From contig NZ_CP145605.1 in assembly GCF_036884255.1 (NCBI RefSeq), positions 3,782,001-3,846,000 of the forward strand: a stretch of DNA of 64,000 bases. Direction: 5' to 3'. The position numbers and the translations under genes were made by a program. Position 1 is the first letter of the stretch, and each line of letters begins with the position of its first letter. This document shows positions 8,874 to 21,519 of this stretch, one piece after another. The notes beneath the pieces were generated by a model that was given only the letters and a program-made list of their open reading frames with translations, searched no databases and was not told the DNA's origin. Source of the DNA: Paenibacillus tundrae. GTDB taxonomy: Bacteria; Bacillota; Bacilli; Paenibacillales; Paenibacillaceae.

Positions 8874-10919
8874 ATGAAATTAAAGAAAAAACTTGGTACG
8901 GTCAGGAACCGTCTGGTATCCTCATTTTTGATTGTTTTGTTAATTCCCAGTCTGTTTATCGGCGGTTCCGCCTACTTTACCGCCAAACAGCAAGTAGATA
9001 CACAACTTTCTACTATGACCGACACAGACATATCACTCGTTAGCAGCATGGTCAACCAATACATACAAGCTAAACAATCAGACGTGAGTCTATTATTCGA
9101 AACGATAACATCTACAGATCCTGAGACTGCACTTAAATCTTATATTAATAATCATACGGATGTTGAATCAGCTATTTTCGCGAACAGTGATGGACAGCAT
9201 GTATACGCTTCTTCTAATCAGCCTGAACCGGATAACTATAAACCGCTTGAGAACGAATTCTACATCAAGGCTATTGCTGATCCAGAACAATTCGTGCTGA
9301 CGGAACCGAACACTTCAGAGCAGTCGGGTAAGAGCGTTGTTACCTTAGCTAAAGCTTCCAGTGACAGCAAGTCCGTCGTTGGTATCACGCTGGATCTAAG
9401 TTCTCTGCAAGAGACTGTAGGTAAAATCAAAATTGGAGACAACGGTTTTGTCGTAATATTTAGTGCAAATGGCTCCATGATTGTTGCTCCTCCTTGGGGG
9501 GCTCAAGGTACACAAGCTGTCGAAGATGACGTAACGCAGTCTAATGGAGCGACTCAGGCCTCAGCCAACTCTTCCAATGATACAGAATTAGTCGATCCTC
9601 AACCCGTGGGAGAACCAGGAACAGCAATGTTTGATGGCGATTCTGGGCAAATTGAGCAAAGCTCACCTGAAGGAGAAACGCGAAAACTCATTTATATCAC
9701 CAACCCACTAACAGGCTGGAAAATTGCAGGTGATCGCTCACCAATTGAGATCGTACAGGCGGCTAAGCCAATCTGGAACAATACTTTGATCGTCATCTCC
9801 TTGTTCGCCCTGCTAGGTATAGCAATGACAAGATTAATTGTGCGCTCTATCACCAAGCCCCTCCAAACCTTGAATGAAGTTTCGGGTAAAGTTAGTCGTG
9901 GAGATTTGAGTCACACCGTTGCGATTCCATCGCAAGACGAGCTTGGCCAGCTAGGTGATTCCTTCAATCTCATGGTAAGCTCCTTGAATTCCATAGTATC
10001 CGAGGTAAAGCATTCATCCGATCAGCTCGTCTCCTCCTCAGAGCAGTTATCTGCTAACGCTAGCCAAAGTGCGACGGCAACAGAGCACATTGCTGAAACG
10101 ATTGAACATATGGCCGAAGGGTCAGACAGGCAGGTCGAGCTGGTTGAAGAAAGCTTGCAGACAATCCACCATATGGCGGAGCAGATCAGTCACATCGCCG
10201 CTAACGCCTCAGCAACTGTTACCGCCACAGAACAAGTTACGAAGAAATCAAGGGAAGGTGGACAGGCTATTACGGGAGCTGTTACGCAGATGGGAACCAT
10301 TCATCATTCCGTTAACCGTGTGTCGGATGGCATTAACCATCTGGTTCAAATTTCGCTCGAGATTGGGCAGATTATCAAGGTCATTTCCGACATCTCCCGT
10401 CAGACCAATTTATTGGCTTTGAATGCATCTATAGAGGCTGCACGAGCAGGTGAGCACGGTAAAGGCTTTGCTGTCGTAGCCAGAGAAGTCGGTACACTCG
10501 CGGAGCAAGCAGCTAGTTCAGCGAAACAAGTCACGACATTAATTGGCAACATCAACGAAGGAATCCGACAAGCAGATCACTCTATGGTTGAGGCGGTGGG
10601 TGAAGTAACCAAGGGAATGAATGTGATGAATACGGCTGGTCAGCTCTTTGACGAAATCACCCTATCCGTTGATACGGTCAACACGAAAGTCAATGAGGTG
10701 TCCGCCATGGCCGATGAGATTGTTGAGGAGACGTCTCGCGTGGTAGTGAAAATCGAAGATATTTCAAAGGTTTCCCGGGATACGGCAGAAGGTGCTCAAA
10801 CGGTATCTGCGGCAACAGAGCAGCAGCTTGCTTCAATGCAAGAGATTAGCTCATCTTCTACTTATCTGGCTCGTATGGCCTCACGCCTGCAAGAGATCAC
10901 AGAAAAATTCAAAATTTAA
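8874..10919 (+). CDS. Methyl-accepting chemotaxis protein
   Basis: 681 residues. Transmembrane helix 1 is at about 13-33 and helix 2 at about 298-320; between them lies an extracellular dCache-like sensor. A HAMP domain follows (about 320-372, RSITKPLQTLNEVSGKVSRGDLSH). The cytoplasmic four-helix signalling domain fills about 400-681, with the hairpin tip ISDISRQTNLLALNASIEAA near 505-525 that contacts CheA/CheW. The sensor carries a low-complexity Ser/Asn/Gln/Asp-rich insert at about 215-265. The start is set by AAGGAG 9 nt before ATG. It is a single-gene unit with its own terminator; the ligand is unknown. Confidence 0.92.
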   Translation: MKLKKKLGTVRNRLVSSFLIVLLIPSLFIGGSAYFTAKQQVDTQLSTMTDTDISLVSSMVNQYIQAKQSDVSLLFETITSTDPETALKSYINNHTDVESAIFANSDGQHVYASSNQPEPDNYKPLENEFYIKAIADPEQFVLTEPNTSEQSGKSVVTLAKASSDSKSVVGITLDLSSLQETVGKIKIGDNGFVVIFSANGSMIVAPPWGAQGTQAVEDDVTQSNGATQASANSSNDTELVDPQPVGEPGTAMFDGDSGQIEQSSPEGETRKLIYITNPLTGWKIAGDRSPIEIVQAAKPIWNNTLIVISLFALLGIAMTRLIVRSITKPLQTLNEVSGKVSRGDLSHTVAIPSQDELGQLGDSFNLMVSSLNSIVSEVKHSSDQLVSSSEQLSANASQSATATEHIAETIEHMAEGSDRQVELVEESLQTIHHMAEQISHIAANASATVTATEQVTKKSREGGQAITGAVTQMGTIHHSVNRVSDGINHLVQISLEIGQIIKVISDISRQTNLLALNASIEAARAGEHGKGFAVVAREVGTLAEQAASSAKQVTTLIGNINEGIRQADHSMVEAVGEVTKGMNVMNTAGQLFDEITLSVDTVNTKVNEVSAMADEIVEETSRVVVKIEDISKVSRDTAEGAQTVSAATEQQLASMQEISSSSTYLARMASRLQEITEKFKI

Positions 10920-10969
10920 TTATGTGAATTAGTTTGGGAACCATACCAAACGTATACCGTTTTCGTAAA

Positions 10970-11004
10970 AACAACCCGGTACCGTAACAGGTACTGGGTT
11001 TGTT
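10970..11004 (+). terminator. Intrinsic terminator after the chemoreceptor gene
   Basis: AACAACCCGGTACC pairs with GGTACTGGGTTTGTT around a small loop (one G-U pair), followed by a short T-rich tail. It is about 50 bp past the stop. A second small stem (GTTTGG / CCAAAC) lies at 10931-10951. Confidence 0.65.
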
Positions 11005-11241
11005 CTATATTGGACAAAGCTCGTAATCAAGCCGTAACTTCTCTTTCGTTTGCAGGTTGTGCAGTTTCACTACACCCCGTCGGATCTAGGGTCGTTAGAA
11101 ATTTCAGGTGAACCTTGCTAACAATGGTGATCTGTTGACAAGCTCCTCTGTATCTGTAGTAGCGTTCCCATCCCACATACGCCATTTCTTCTCCATTTTC
11201 CCCACCGTTTGCTGAACTGTTGACTCATAGTCTCGTTCTAA
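11005..11241. other. Gap between convergent genes; open frame past the GH2 stop
   Basis: No gene recognised. On the minus strand the frame of the GH2 gene stays open for 44 codons past its TAG (11242-11244) before TGA, with an acidic/basic mixed composition. This may be chance. Confidence 0.3.
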
Positions 11242-14200
11242 CTAGCTTCCATATACTTCAAATGCGCGGTGTCCCGCTCTAACCCCACTAGGCATTCCGT
11301 TATACACGATTCTTACATACCTTCCCTTCGCCTCAAAGCGGTCTACACGCGTCATTGCAGTCGATGTCTGACCGGTCTGATTCGAAACAACGCTCCATTG
11401 TTGACCATCACTTGAAACCTGAATCACATACAGGAAGTTACCTTCCTGATGAAACTCCACCTTCGTTCGTGTAACAGAATGTTCATGTAGCAGGTCAACC
11501 TGCCACCAGTGACCTGGCGCTTCATCTTCTGCTTGCCAATAGGTCTGACGCTTACCGTCGTTTCCGTACATTGCTTCATGACGATCGCCTTGGCTATCAC
11601 TGGATGCGACCTGCATATGTGCAAGTTCATCATCTGAAATCGTCGAATCGGATGCTTCCTCGGCAGGTTGATCACTCTCAGCAAGTAATTGACGAAGCTG
11701 ATGCAGCTCAATCCCTACTGTGGGTTCAAACGACTCCCCTGACACATAATTGATTAAACTTGTACGAAGCTGGGCTGCGACAGGTCGATGCTGTAGTTCA
11801 TCTTCAATGTTGATGCCGCAGATCAATATCTTTCCCTGGCCAACGTGATATTCAGCAAGGTTCATCAGCTTGCGATTGTGATAGAAGTTGGGAATGACCT
11901 GAACAATTGGGTTGAATGGAATTCCTTCGTTCACTACAAGTGATACGGATTGATCTAACAAGTCTTGCCATGGATGCTCTGCATATTCTCTGGTCGGTAA
12001 TCCGTTCAATGCAGGGTGATCCGTGTGAGCGATAATACCGCACGGTGCCTCCGTTGCAAAATGAGCCGGACTCCAGAACACGGGATAAAACTTCCCCGGG
12101 TTCGCATGTTGCAGCTTCTCTTTTTGCGCCAGAAACAGGACATGCCCTCCTGCTGTAAGATGCTGTTCCATCTCTTCATCCAGACTTCGTTTCACTATGA
12201 CTGACTGCGGGAATTCACGATGCTTCTCTGGGGATTCATAAACCCAAAATGGCCATTCATTTCGCACATCGCTACCCAAAATTTCTAGTGAAATCGTTAA
12301 TCTGTCACTCTTCTTGATGTACTGTGGTGCCAACGATACTATACTTCCTAGTGATTGGCCTGACCCATTCGAGATGATATCTGTTTGTAATGAGTCCTGG
12401 TCAAGAATGTGCCCATCACCACTCCTAATGACCCATTGGATGGAGGATGGCGGGATATCTGTTGCGGCAAAATGAGAAATATGGATCTCCGCATGGAATG
12501 GTTCCGTTTCAGTATAAATACGCTTCGGCATACGAAGCAGCAGCACTGTTGGTGCACAGAATTCGCGAAATTGATCTGGGTGTATCAAGCCTTTCGATTC
12601 CCAGAATGCATTTAGAATGCCAACCGTAGCCGTGCTCTGTCCTGGGAAGTCATGCAAGTCTAACAACTGGAACCCTCCAAGACACGGTGTGCGTAATGCA
12701 GCCTCGATCTCATCACGATATAATTGCAGGGCAAACATCCCCGTACCATCTACAAAGGAGCGAATATCCTCTGCTAATCCTCGTGTCTCCATGTCTGCGT
12801 GGATTGCCTCCAGGTTTACCGGACGTAGCACACCCGTGTATTTCGGTATTTCTTGCACGTCTGGATATACCGCGTACTGTCCCACTTCATGGGAGATGAC
12901 GGGAACAGACCGTGCCGCTACGGCTTCTCGAAAATCAAGGTCTGTCGACAAGGCTAGCTTTTCAGGAAAATATTGTCCTCGAACACCAATGCCATCAACC
13001 GATTGGGCAATAAAAAGGTCATCTGCGGAATCAAGCGGTCGATCCCAATTCGTGGTGAGCGTGTACAATCGTCGATCATCGTTCACTTTCAGCTCTGCAA
13101 CCATCTGATGCAACAGCTCAAAGTCACCATTCAGTTCATTGCCGTTACTATAAATGCAGAACGAAGGGTGGTTGCCGTACACTTCCACAATTCTACGAGC
13201 TTCTCGCGGTAAGTAGGTGTAATGCTCTGGATGCATACCAACAGCCATGTTCCACGTATCCATCCACATCGGAGATTCAACCTGCAAGTATATTCCCAAT
13301 TGATCTGCTGCTTCAAATGCGACCTCCGGCGGGCACCAAGAGTGAAAACGAATGTGGTTTAATCCGTATTCCTTAGAAGTCTGAAAGATCTTCTGCCATG
13401 ATCTAATGTCCATTGGAGGATGACCCGTATGTGGAAAAATGCAGCATTCCAAGGTTCCTCGCAAGAAGACTGCCCGACCATTCATTTTTAATATCCTGCC
13501 TTCACGATTGAAGTAGCGTAAACCAAAGGTTTGATGGGCTACGATGCGAACCGGGTTATGTCCATCTAATAAAATGGTTCCTTCAACCTTCATCTCATAC
13601 AAGTTGGGCGTGAATTCGTCCCATAACAAAGGATCTTCACCCATAGGGTATTCATATTCAAAGTTCTGTGCGGATGAAGCGGGGATGTTCAATTGCTCTT
13701 TCCTCTCTTCCCCTACATGTGGAGCTGCTCCCTGCTTAATCGAAGCCCTTAAGTTTAATTGAAACTGAACCTCGGCATCTGTTGCATTATGACATGTGCC
13801 CTTTACGATAACAGAGCGCAGATCGGGACGAGGGTATATATGCACATTGTTGATCCAATAAGGCTCTAACGCGTGCAGCTCGATACGTCCAACGACGCCA
13901 TTCCATATCGTTTGCGTTTCTTCCGTATAGGCACTCGAATGTGTACCCAGATTCTGTACATCTCGATTGTCGATCCGAAGCGTAAACCGGTTTACTGTTC
14001 CAGGTTGTATAAGCATACTCACATCATATTCATGAGGTGCTGACAGACTATCCTGCTGCCCAGCCAATTCCCCATTTACCCATAAGGTAGATTGAAACAT
14101 TACGCGTTCAAGAAAAATAAAGAAGCGTCGATCGATCCAATCCGCAGGAATGTCGATTTCAGTTTCGTACCACGCTGCTCCGATGTAACGATATCGCTGA

Positions 14201-14421
14201 CGTAGAGATCGGATTGACTCCCGATCCATTGTATCTCCCCATTTCTCAGCTTCACCTATTCCGTTAATGGTCAGTGTGCCTGGGAGTGATACGGTCTCGC
14301 CTGAACCTGGAACAAACGAATTGTACCACTGTTCTGATTCTCCGATATCCTCTGGGTCAAGCGTATATCTCCACGCTCCTGCAAGTTGAAGTATTCTCTT
14401 GTCCTTATGTTGCTCTGACAT
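11242..14421 (-). CDS. Glycoside hydrolase family 2 protein with C-terminal F5/8 type C (CBM32-like) domain
   Basis: About 1059 residues. N-terminal jelly-roll sugar-binding domain (about 30-195, with WYETEIDIP and WVNGELAG), Ig-like domain (about 195-305), then the TIM barrel. The catalytic acid/base is the Glu of YSNGNELNGD (about 429) and the nucleophile the Glu of VISHEVGQY (about 512), as in GH2. A C-terminal discoidin-like domain (about 915-1059, QTYWQAEDEAPGHWWQVDL) should bind carbohydrate. No signal peptide, so cytoplasmic. Beta-galactosidase, glucuronidase or a plant-glycan exo-enzyme are all possible; the substrate is not readable. The start is the ATG 8 nt after AGGAG, not the earlier GTG at 14430. 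A divergent AraC gene probably controls it. Confidence 0.87.
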   Translation of the reverse strand: MSEQHKDKRILQLAGAWRYTLDPEDIGESEQWYNSFVPGSGETVSLPGTLTINGIGEAEKWGDTMDRESIRSLRQRYRYIGAAWYETEIDIPADWIDRRFFIFLERVMFQSTLWVNGELAGQQDSLSAPHEYDVSMLIQPGTVNRFTLRIDNRDVQNLGTHSSAYTEETQTIWNGVVGRIELHALEPYWINNVHIYPRPDLRSVIVKGTCHNATDAEVQFQLNLRASIKQGAAPHVGEERKEQLNIPASSAQNFEYEYPMGEDPLLWDEFTPNLYEMKVEGTILLDGHNPVRIVAHQTFGLRYFNREGRILKMNGRAVFLRGTLECCIFPHTGHPPMDIRSWQKIFQTSKEYGLNHIRFHSWCPPEVAFEAADQLGIYLQVESPMWMDTWNMAVGMHPEHYTYLPREARRIVEVYGNHPSFCIYSNGNELNGDFELLHQMVAELKVNDDRRLYTLTTNWDRPLDSADDLFIAQSVDGIGVRGQYFPEKLALSTDLDFREAVAARSVPVISHEVGQYAVYPDVQEIPKYTGVLRPVNLEAIHADMETRGLAEDIRSFVDGTGMFALQLYRDEIEAALRTPCLGGFQLLDLHDFPGQSTATVGILNAFWESKGLIHPDQFREFCAPTVLLLRMPKRIYTETEPFHAEIHISHFAATDIPPSSIQWVIRSGDGHILDQDSLQTDIISNGSGQSLGSIVSLAPQYIKKSDRLTISLEILGSDVRNEWPFWVYESPEKHREFPQSVIVKRSLDEEMEQHLTAGGHVLFLAQKEKLQHANPGKFYPVFWSPAHFATEAPCGIIAHTDHPALNGLPTREYAEHPWQDLLDQSVSLVVNEGIPFNPIVQVIPNFYHNRKLMNLAEYHVGQGKILICGINIEDELQHRPVAAQLRTSLINYVSGESFEPTVGIELHQLRQLLAESDQPAEEASDSTISDDELAHMQVASSDSQGDRHEAMYGNDGKRQTYWQAEDEAPGHWWQVDLLHEHSVTRTKVEFHQEGNFLYVIQVSSDGQQWSVVSNQTGQTSTAMTRVDRFEAKGRYVRIVYNGMPSGVRAGHRAFEVYGS

Positions 14422-14457
14422 GCAGTTCACTCCTATTCCACATCTTAGTCAACGCTT

Positions 14458-14494
14458 TTATTCTAAGTAACTCTCGTATATTATTTTAGAATAA
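14458..14494. promoter_or_regulatory. 9-bp inverted repeat in the divergent GH2 / AraC promoter region
   Basis: TTATTCTAA (14458-14466) and TTAGAATAA (14486-14494) form a perfect inverted repeat with a 19-bp gap, centred in the 98-bp gap between the two divergent starts. It is a candidate binding site for the AraC-type regulator. Confidence 0.5.
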
Positions 14495-14519
14495 GGGCTA
14501 CTCAGAAAGGAATGAGGAT

Positions 14520-15933
<1,414 letters not shown>

Positions 15934-16078
15934 TCATCAATTTATATCAATTTTGTTGTAAATGCAACAAAATAAAAAAAGGGATTTACTATTTACAAAA
16001 AACGATACATATATTAGAGTTATTGAGGATTTCAAATATCTTTTATATACACATAATAAAAAAGGAGCTGACTGTGCT

Positions 16079-16711
16079 GTGGAATTCTGGGAATCCAGTT
16101 TTGTGGACAAACAAACGATGTGGGGATTCGAACCTACAGAATCGAGCATTCTAACCAAGGCGTTTTTCCTCGAAAATAACGTTAAAGACATCCTCATCCC
16201 AGGTGTTGGCTATGGCCGAAATGCCAAAACCTTCATTGATGCCGGAATCCAGGTCACTGGAATTGAAATTTCCGAAACCGCCATCCACTTAGCAAGGCAA
16301 CAGGGACTTGATTTTCCGATTGCTCATGGCTCTGTAACCGACATGCCATTTGATGAGCATCTGTACGACGGTATATTTTGTTATGCGCTGATTCATCTAT
16401 TGAACAGACAGGAACGAGAACAGTTTATTCGAAATTGTTACAAGCAATTAAAGCCTAATGGATACATGGTGTTTACAACCGTTTCCCCAAAAGCTCCGAT
16501 GTATGGTCAAGGACAACAACTCGATCACAATTATTATGAGATCATGGAAGGGCTTAAGATGTTTTTCTATGATGATAAATCCATTCAAGAAGAATTCGGA
16601 TCATATGGACAGATTGAAATCTCTGAAATAGCAGAGCCTAATAAAATCATGAAAAACAAACCTTCGATTCCATTTTTGCTTATTCGATGCAAGAAAGCTG
16701 AATTAGAATAA
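16079..16711 (+). CDS. Class I SAM-dependent methyltransferase
   Basis: About 210 residues from GTG at 16079. SAM-binding motif I is DILIPGVGYGRNAKTF (about 34-49), the acidic end of strand 2 is GIEIS (about 59), and motif IV is YDGIFCYALIHLL (about 95). Family members I recall begin at the FWE...MWGFEP segment, which starts right after this GTG, and AAGGAG lies 11 nt upstream. The frame stays open to an ATG at 15962, but those 39 extra codons are AT-rich and unlike the family. The substrate is unknown (small molecule likely). Confidence 0.8.
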   Translation: MEFWESSFVDKQTMWGFEPTESSILTKAFFLENNVKDILIPGVGYGRNAKTFIDAGIQVTGIEISETAIHLARQQGLDFPIAHGSVTDMPFDEHLYDGIFCYALIHLLNRQEREQFIRNCYKQLKPNGYMVFTTVSPKAPMYGQGQQLDHNYYEIMEGLKMFFYDDKSIQEEFGSYGQIEISEIAEPNKIMKNKPSIPFLLIRCKKAELE

Positions 16712-16735
16712 TCATATATAGAAAAGTGATAGTTA

Positions 16736-16774
16736 AAAGGACGAACAACGTATGAACATACGTATCCGCCCTTT
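16736..16774. terminator. Weak bidirectional terminator-like hairpin
   Basis: AAAGG-A-CG pairs with CG-C-CCTTT and an inner ACGTA / TACGT stem closes a 6-nt loop. It lies between the convergent methyltransferase and rph genes. The T-tract is poor. Confidence 0.45.
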
Positions 16775-16834
16775 GTGTTAACAATAACTCAAAGCTTACG
16801 TAGCAGCTAGCCTCACTTCATTACCTGCTCGTGG

Positions 16835-19432
<2,598 letters not shown>

Positions 19433-19480
19433 TCAGCCTCACTCCAATCCGCCTATTTTGAAAAAAAACATTTGACAAGA

Positions 19481-19534
19481 GTTAATCAGCATGATAAATT
19501 AATAATAGAAGATAGGTTTATTATGCTGATTAAC
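19481..19534. promoter_or_regulatory. 18-bp inverted repeat upstream of rph
   Basis: GTTAATCAGCATGATAAA (19481-19498) is the reverse complement of 19517-19534 with one mismatch; the gap is 18 bp. On the rph strand a TTGTTA-16-TATCTT promoter candidate overlaps the distal arm, and the proximal arm falls downstream of the start point, about 50 bp before the ATG. Either an operator pair or an mRNA hairpin; there is no T-tract, so not a terminator. Confidence 0.6.
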
Positions 19535-19591
19535 AATTTTCAGAAATTTGTATTCCGATTATATCACCGGATTTATTTACATACAATAACC

Positions 19592-19626
19592 AAAAAGAAC
19601 CTGATGTAGTCCATCAGGTTCTTTTT
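19592..19626 (-). terminator. Intrinsic terminator
   Basis: AAAAGAACCTGATG pairs perfectly with CATCAGGTTCTTTT around a 5-nt loop, with T-runs on both strands. It lies about 150 bp past the stop of the ASCH gene and should end that transcript before rph. Confidence 0.85.
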
Positions 19627-19772
19627 TATCGTTTATCATAGACTAGCCCTATTATTGCAAACACATGCTAGAACTCTAGTATGACACTATTGCATGCCTC
19701 GCCACTTGATATGTATACAAGTACCAATCTATTCATCTAGCAACGGTATCATTCGCAGTTCTACCACCGTAC

Positions 19773-20246
19773 CTAAACCGCTGCCCTGTACACGTCCACA
19801 ACCTTAAATGTCTGACAAACCAGCAGTATCTCTGGAGTAAACGTAAGACCGTACTGGCTCAATTGCCATGTGAAAAATTCAACATGCTCCTGATACCAAT
19901 ACGCATAGCTCAGATCACCCTCTCCTTCAGATCGAGCAAATTCATGGGTAACTTCATTCATTTTCACGACTTCAATCTGAGTCATTTGGATAATGGCTAA
20001 CGGATTGTTATCTCCGTCTAATACAATATCGTACTGACCTACCTTTGGAATTTCCTCGTTTTCTAGCTCATATGCACAATGAGCAGAACACGTTCCCGTT
20101 TTCATGCCACTAACAACTAATCCGCCTAACTCATCTCCCATTGCCTTTGATCCGTCTCCAAACATCCACGCACTTGGAACATCCATGTTTAACTCGTTTT
20201 GTTTGGCAAACCTTTGCCAGTATTCCTGTATTATATTTGCTGACAC
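19773..20246 (-). CDS. ASCH domain-containing protein
   Basis: About 157 residues from GTG at 20246, which stands 7 nt after AGGAGG; four in-frame ATGs upstream (to 20294) lack such a site. The ASCH beta-barrel is seen as SGMKTGTCSAHCAYELEN..IPKVGQYDIVLDGDNNPLAIIQMTQIEVVKMNEV, about 45-110 (split here for length), followed by FARSEGEGDLSYAYWYQEH, typical of ASCH proteins of about 150 residues. These bind RNA or nucleosides; E. coli YqfB hydrolyses N4-acetylcytidine. The exact role is unknown. Single gene with its own terminator. Confidence 0.8.
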   Translation of the reverse strand: MSANIIQEYWQRFAKQNELNMDVPSAWMFGDGSKAMGDELGGLVVSGMKTGTCSAHCAYELENEEIPKVGQYDIVLDGDNNPLAIIQMTQIEVVKMNEVTHEFARSEGEGDLSYAYWYQEHVEFFTWQLSQYGLTFTPEILLVCQTFKVVDVYRAAV

Positions 20247-20478
20247 TATACGTCCTCCTATAACCATAGACTCCATCGAATTCATAGAATTCATCTTATC
20301 TTAACATATTAATCTGATATTGATCATTTCAGGCTCCATCAAACCTTGATCTCCTGATTCGAAAATAGTTCTGAACTTACATTTAGCAATACAAGTCGTA
20401 CGAATTATGATATGGTCAGTGATGGATATGAGATTAGTACAACCATATGTGCATGAAACTGCGAGGAGAAGATGGAAC

Positions 20479-21456
20479 GTGATCGAGAGAGAGATAACAG
20501 AGAAACGAAGTAAATTTCAAGACCCATTGTTTGTCATGCTCATAGCAAGCCTATGCTGCTTGTTATGGGGGAGTGCTTACCCATCCATTAAACTTGGATA
20601 TGTCGCTTTTAACATCTTGCCGGAGGACATCGCCTCCAAATACGTATTTGCTGGATATCGCTTTACATTAGCCGGTTTATTGCTTCTAGTCCTGTTTCGA
20701 ACGGTGAGAAAACAGAGATTGAAGCTGACCGGGCGTGAGTGGGCTAGCCTTGGCGCACTCGGAGTCTTGCAAACCGGCCTGCAATATATGTTTTTCTACG
20801 TTGGGGTAGCCAATACAACCGGCGTAAAAGGCTCCATTATGAATGCAACAACAACGTTCTTCAGTGTTGTTCTGGCTCACTTTATCTATAAAAATGATAA
20901 GTTAAGTCAAAATAAAATTGTCGGCTGCGTGCTTGGTTTCGTCGGCGTAATTATTGTAAATTTTCATGCAGATCTGCTCACATTCTCCTTCTCACTTACA
21001 GGCGAAGGTTTCGTGATCATAGCTGCTCTAGTCTTCTCGGTGACCGCGATCTACGCGAAACGTTTGACGGCTACTATTGATGTCATGATCATTACAGGAA
21101 TTAGTCTGTTCGTTGGAGGCGTTGTGCTGACTTTGCTTGGTCTATCACTTGGCGGCAGTGTTACCCACTTTACTCTAGCATCTACAGCGAATCTAATTTA
21201 TCTGGCCTTATTATCTTCCGTGGCATTCTGTCTATGGAATCTGCTTCTTAAATACAACAAAGTTGGAAAAGTATCTGTGTATAACTTCCTCATTCCTGTA
21301 TTTGGTGCATTACTATCTGCACTGTTCCTGGGGGAATCGGTTCTGGAACTGAAAAATCTGGTTGCATTACTTTTTGTATCACTCGGAATATACATGGTCA
21401 ATCGGGTAGTCTCTGCCAAGGGGGATAAAGGGTTGGTCACTAACTATAAACCGTAA
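20479..21456 (+). CDS. DMT superfamily (EamA) transporter
   Basis: About 325 residues with ten predicted membrane helices in two EamA repeats (about 20-155 and 165-305). The first helix LIASLCCLLWGSAYPSIKLGY and the repeat-2 start GEGFVIIAALVFSVTAIYAKR are typical of drug/metabolite exporters. The start chosen is GTG at 20479, 10 nt after GAGGAG; an in-frame ATG at 20407 has no ribosome binding site. The substrate is unknown (amino-acid or metabolite export is common). A 13-bp hairpin follows the gene. Confidence 0.85.
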   Translation: MIEREITEKRSKFQDPLFVMLIASLCCLLWGSAYPSIKLGYVAFNILPEDIASKYVFAGYRFTLAGLLLLVLFRTVRKQRLKLTGREWASLGALGVLQTGLQYMFFYVGVANTTGVKGSIMNATTTFFSVVLAHFIYKNDKLSQNKIVGCVLGFVGVIIVNFHADLLTFSFSLTGEGFVIIAALVFSVTAIYAKRLTATIDVMIITGISLFVGGVVLTLLGLSLGGSVTHFTLASTANLIYLALLSSVAFCLWNLLLKYNKVGKVSVYNFLIPVFGALLSALFLGESVLELKNLVALLFVSLGIYMVNRVVSAKGDKGLVTNYKP

Positions 21457-21480
21457 GATGTAAGATGCATAATCAACTAT

Positions 21481-21513
21481 TAAGAGCCGCGAATTTTTAT
21501 TTCGCGGCTCTTA
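21481..21513. terminator. Bidirectional terminator hairpin
   Basis: A perfect 13-bp stem (TAAGAGCCGCGAA / TTCGCGGCTCTTA) with a 7-nt T-rich loop lies between two convergent genes. The T-tract is weak on both sides. Confidence 0.7.
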
Positions 21514-21519
21514 CATCAT

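Noticed and set aside
12617-13108. 163-codon frame opposite the GH2 gene
   Set aside because: Internal to the catalytic domain of a well-supported gene; no family resemblance.
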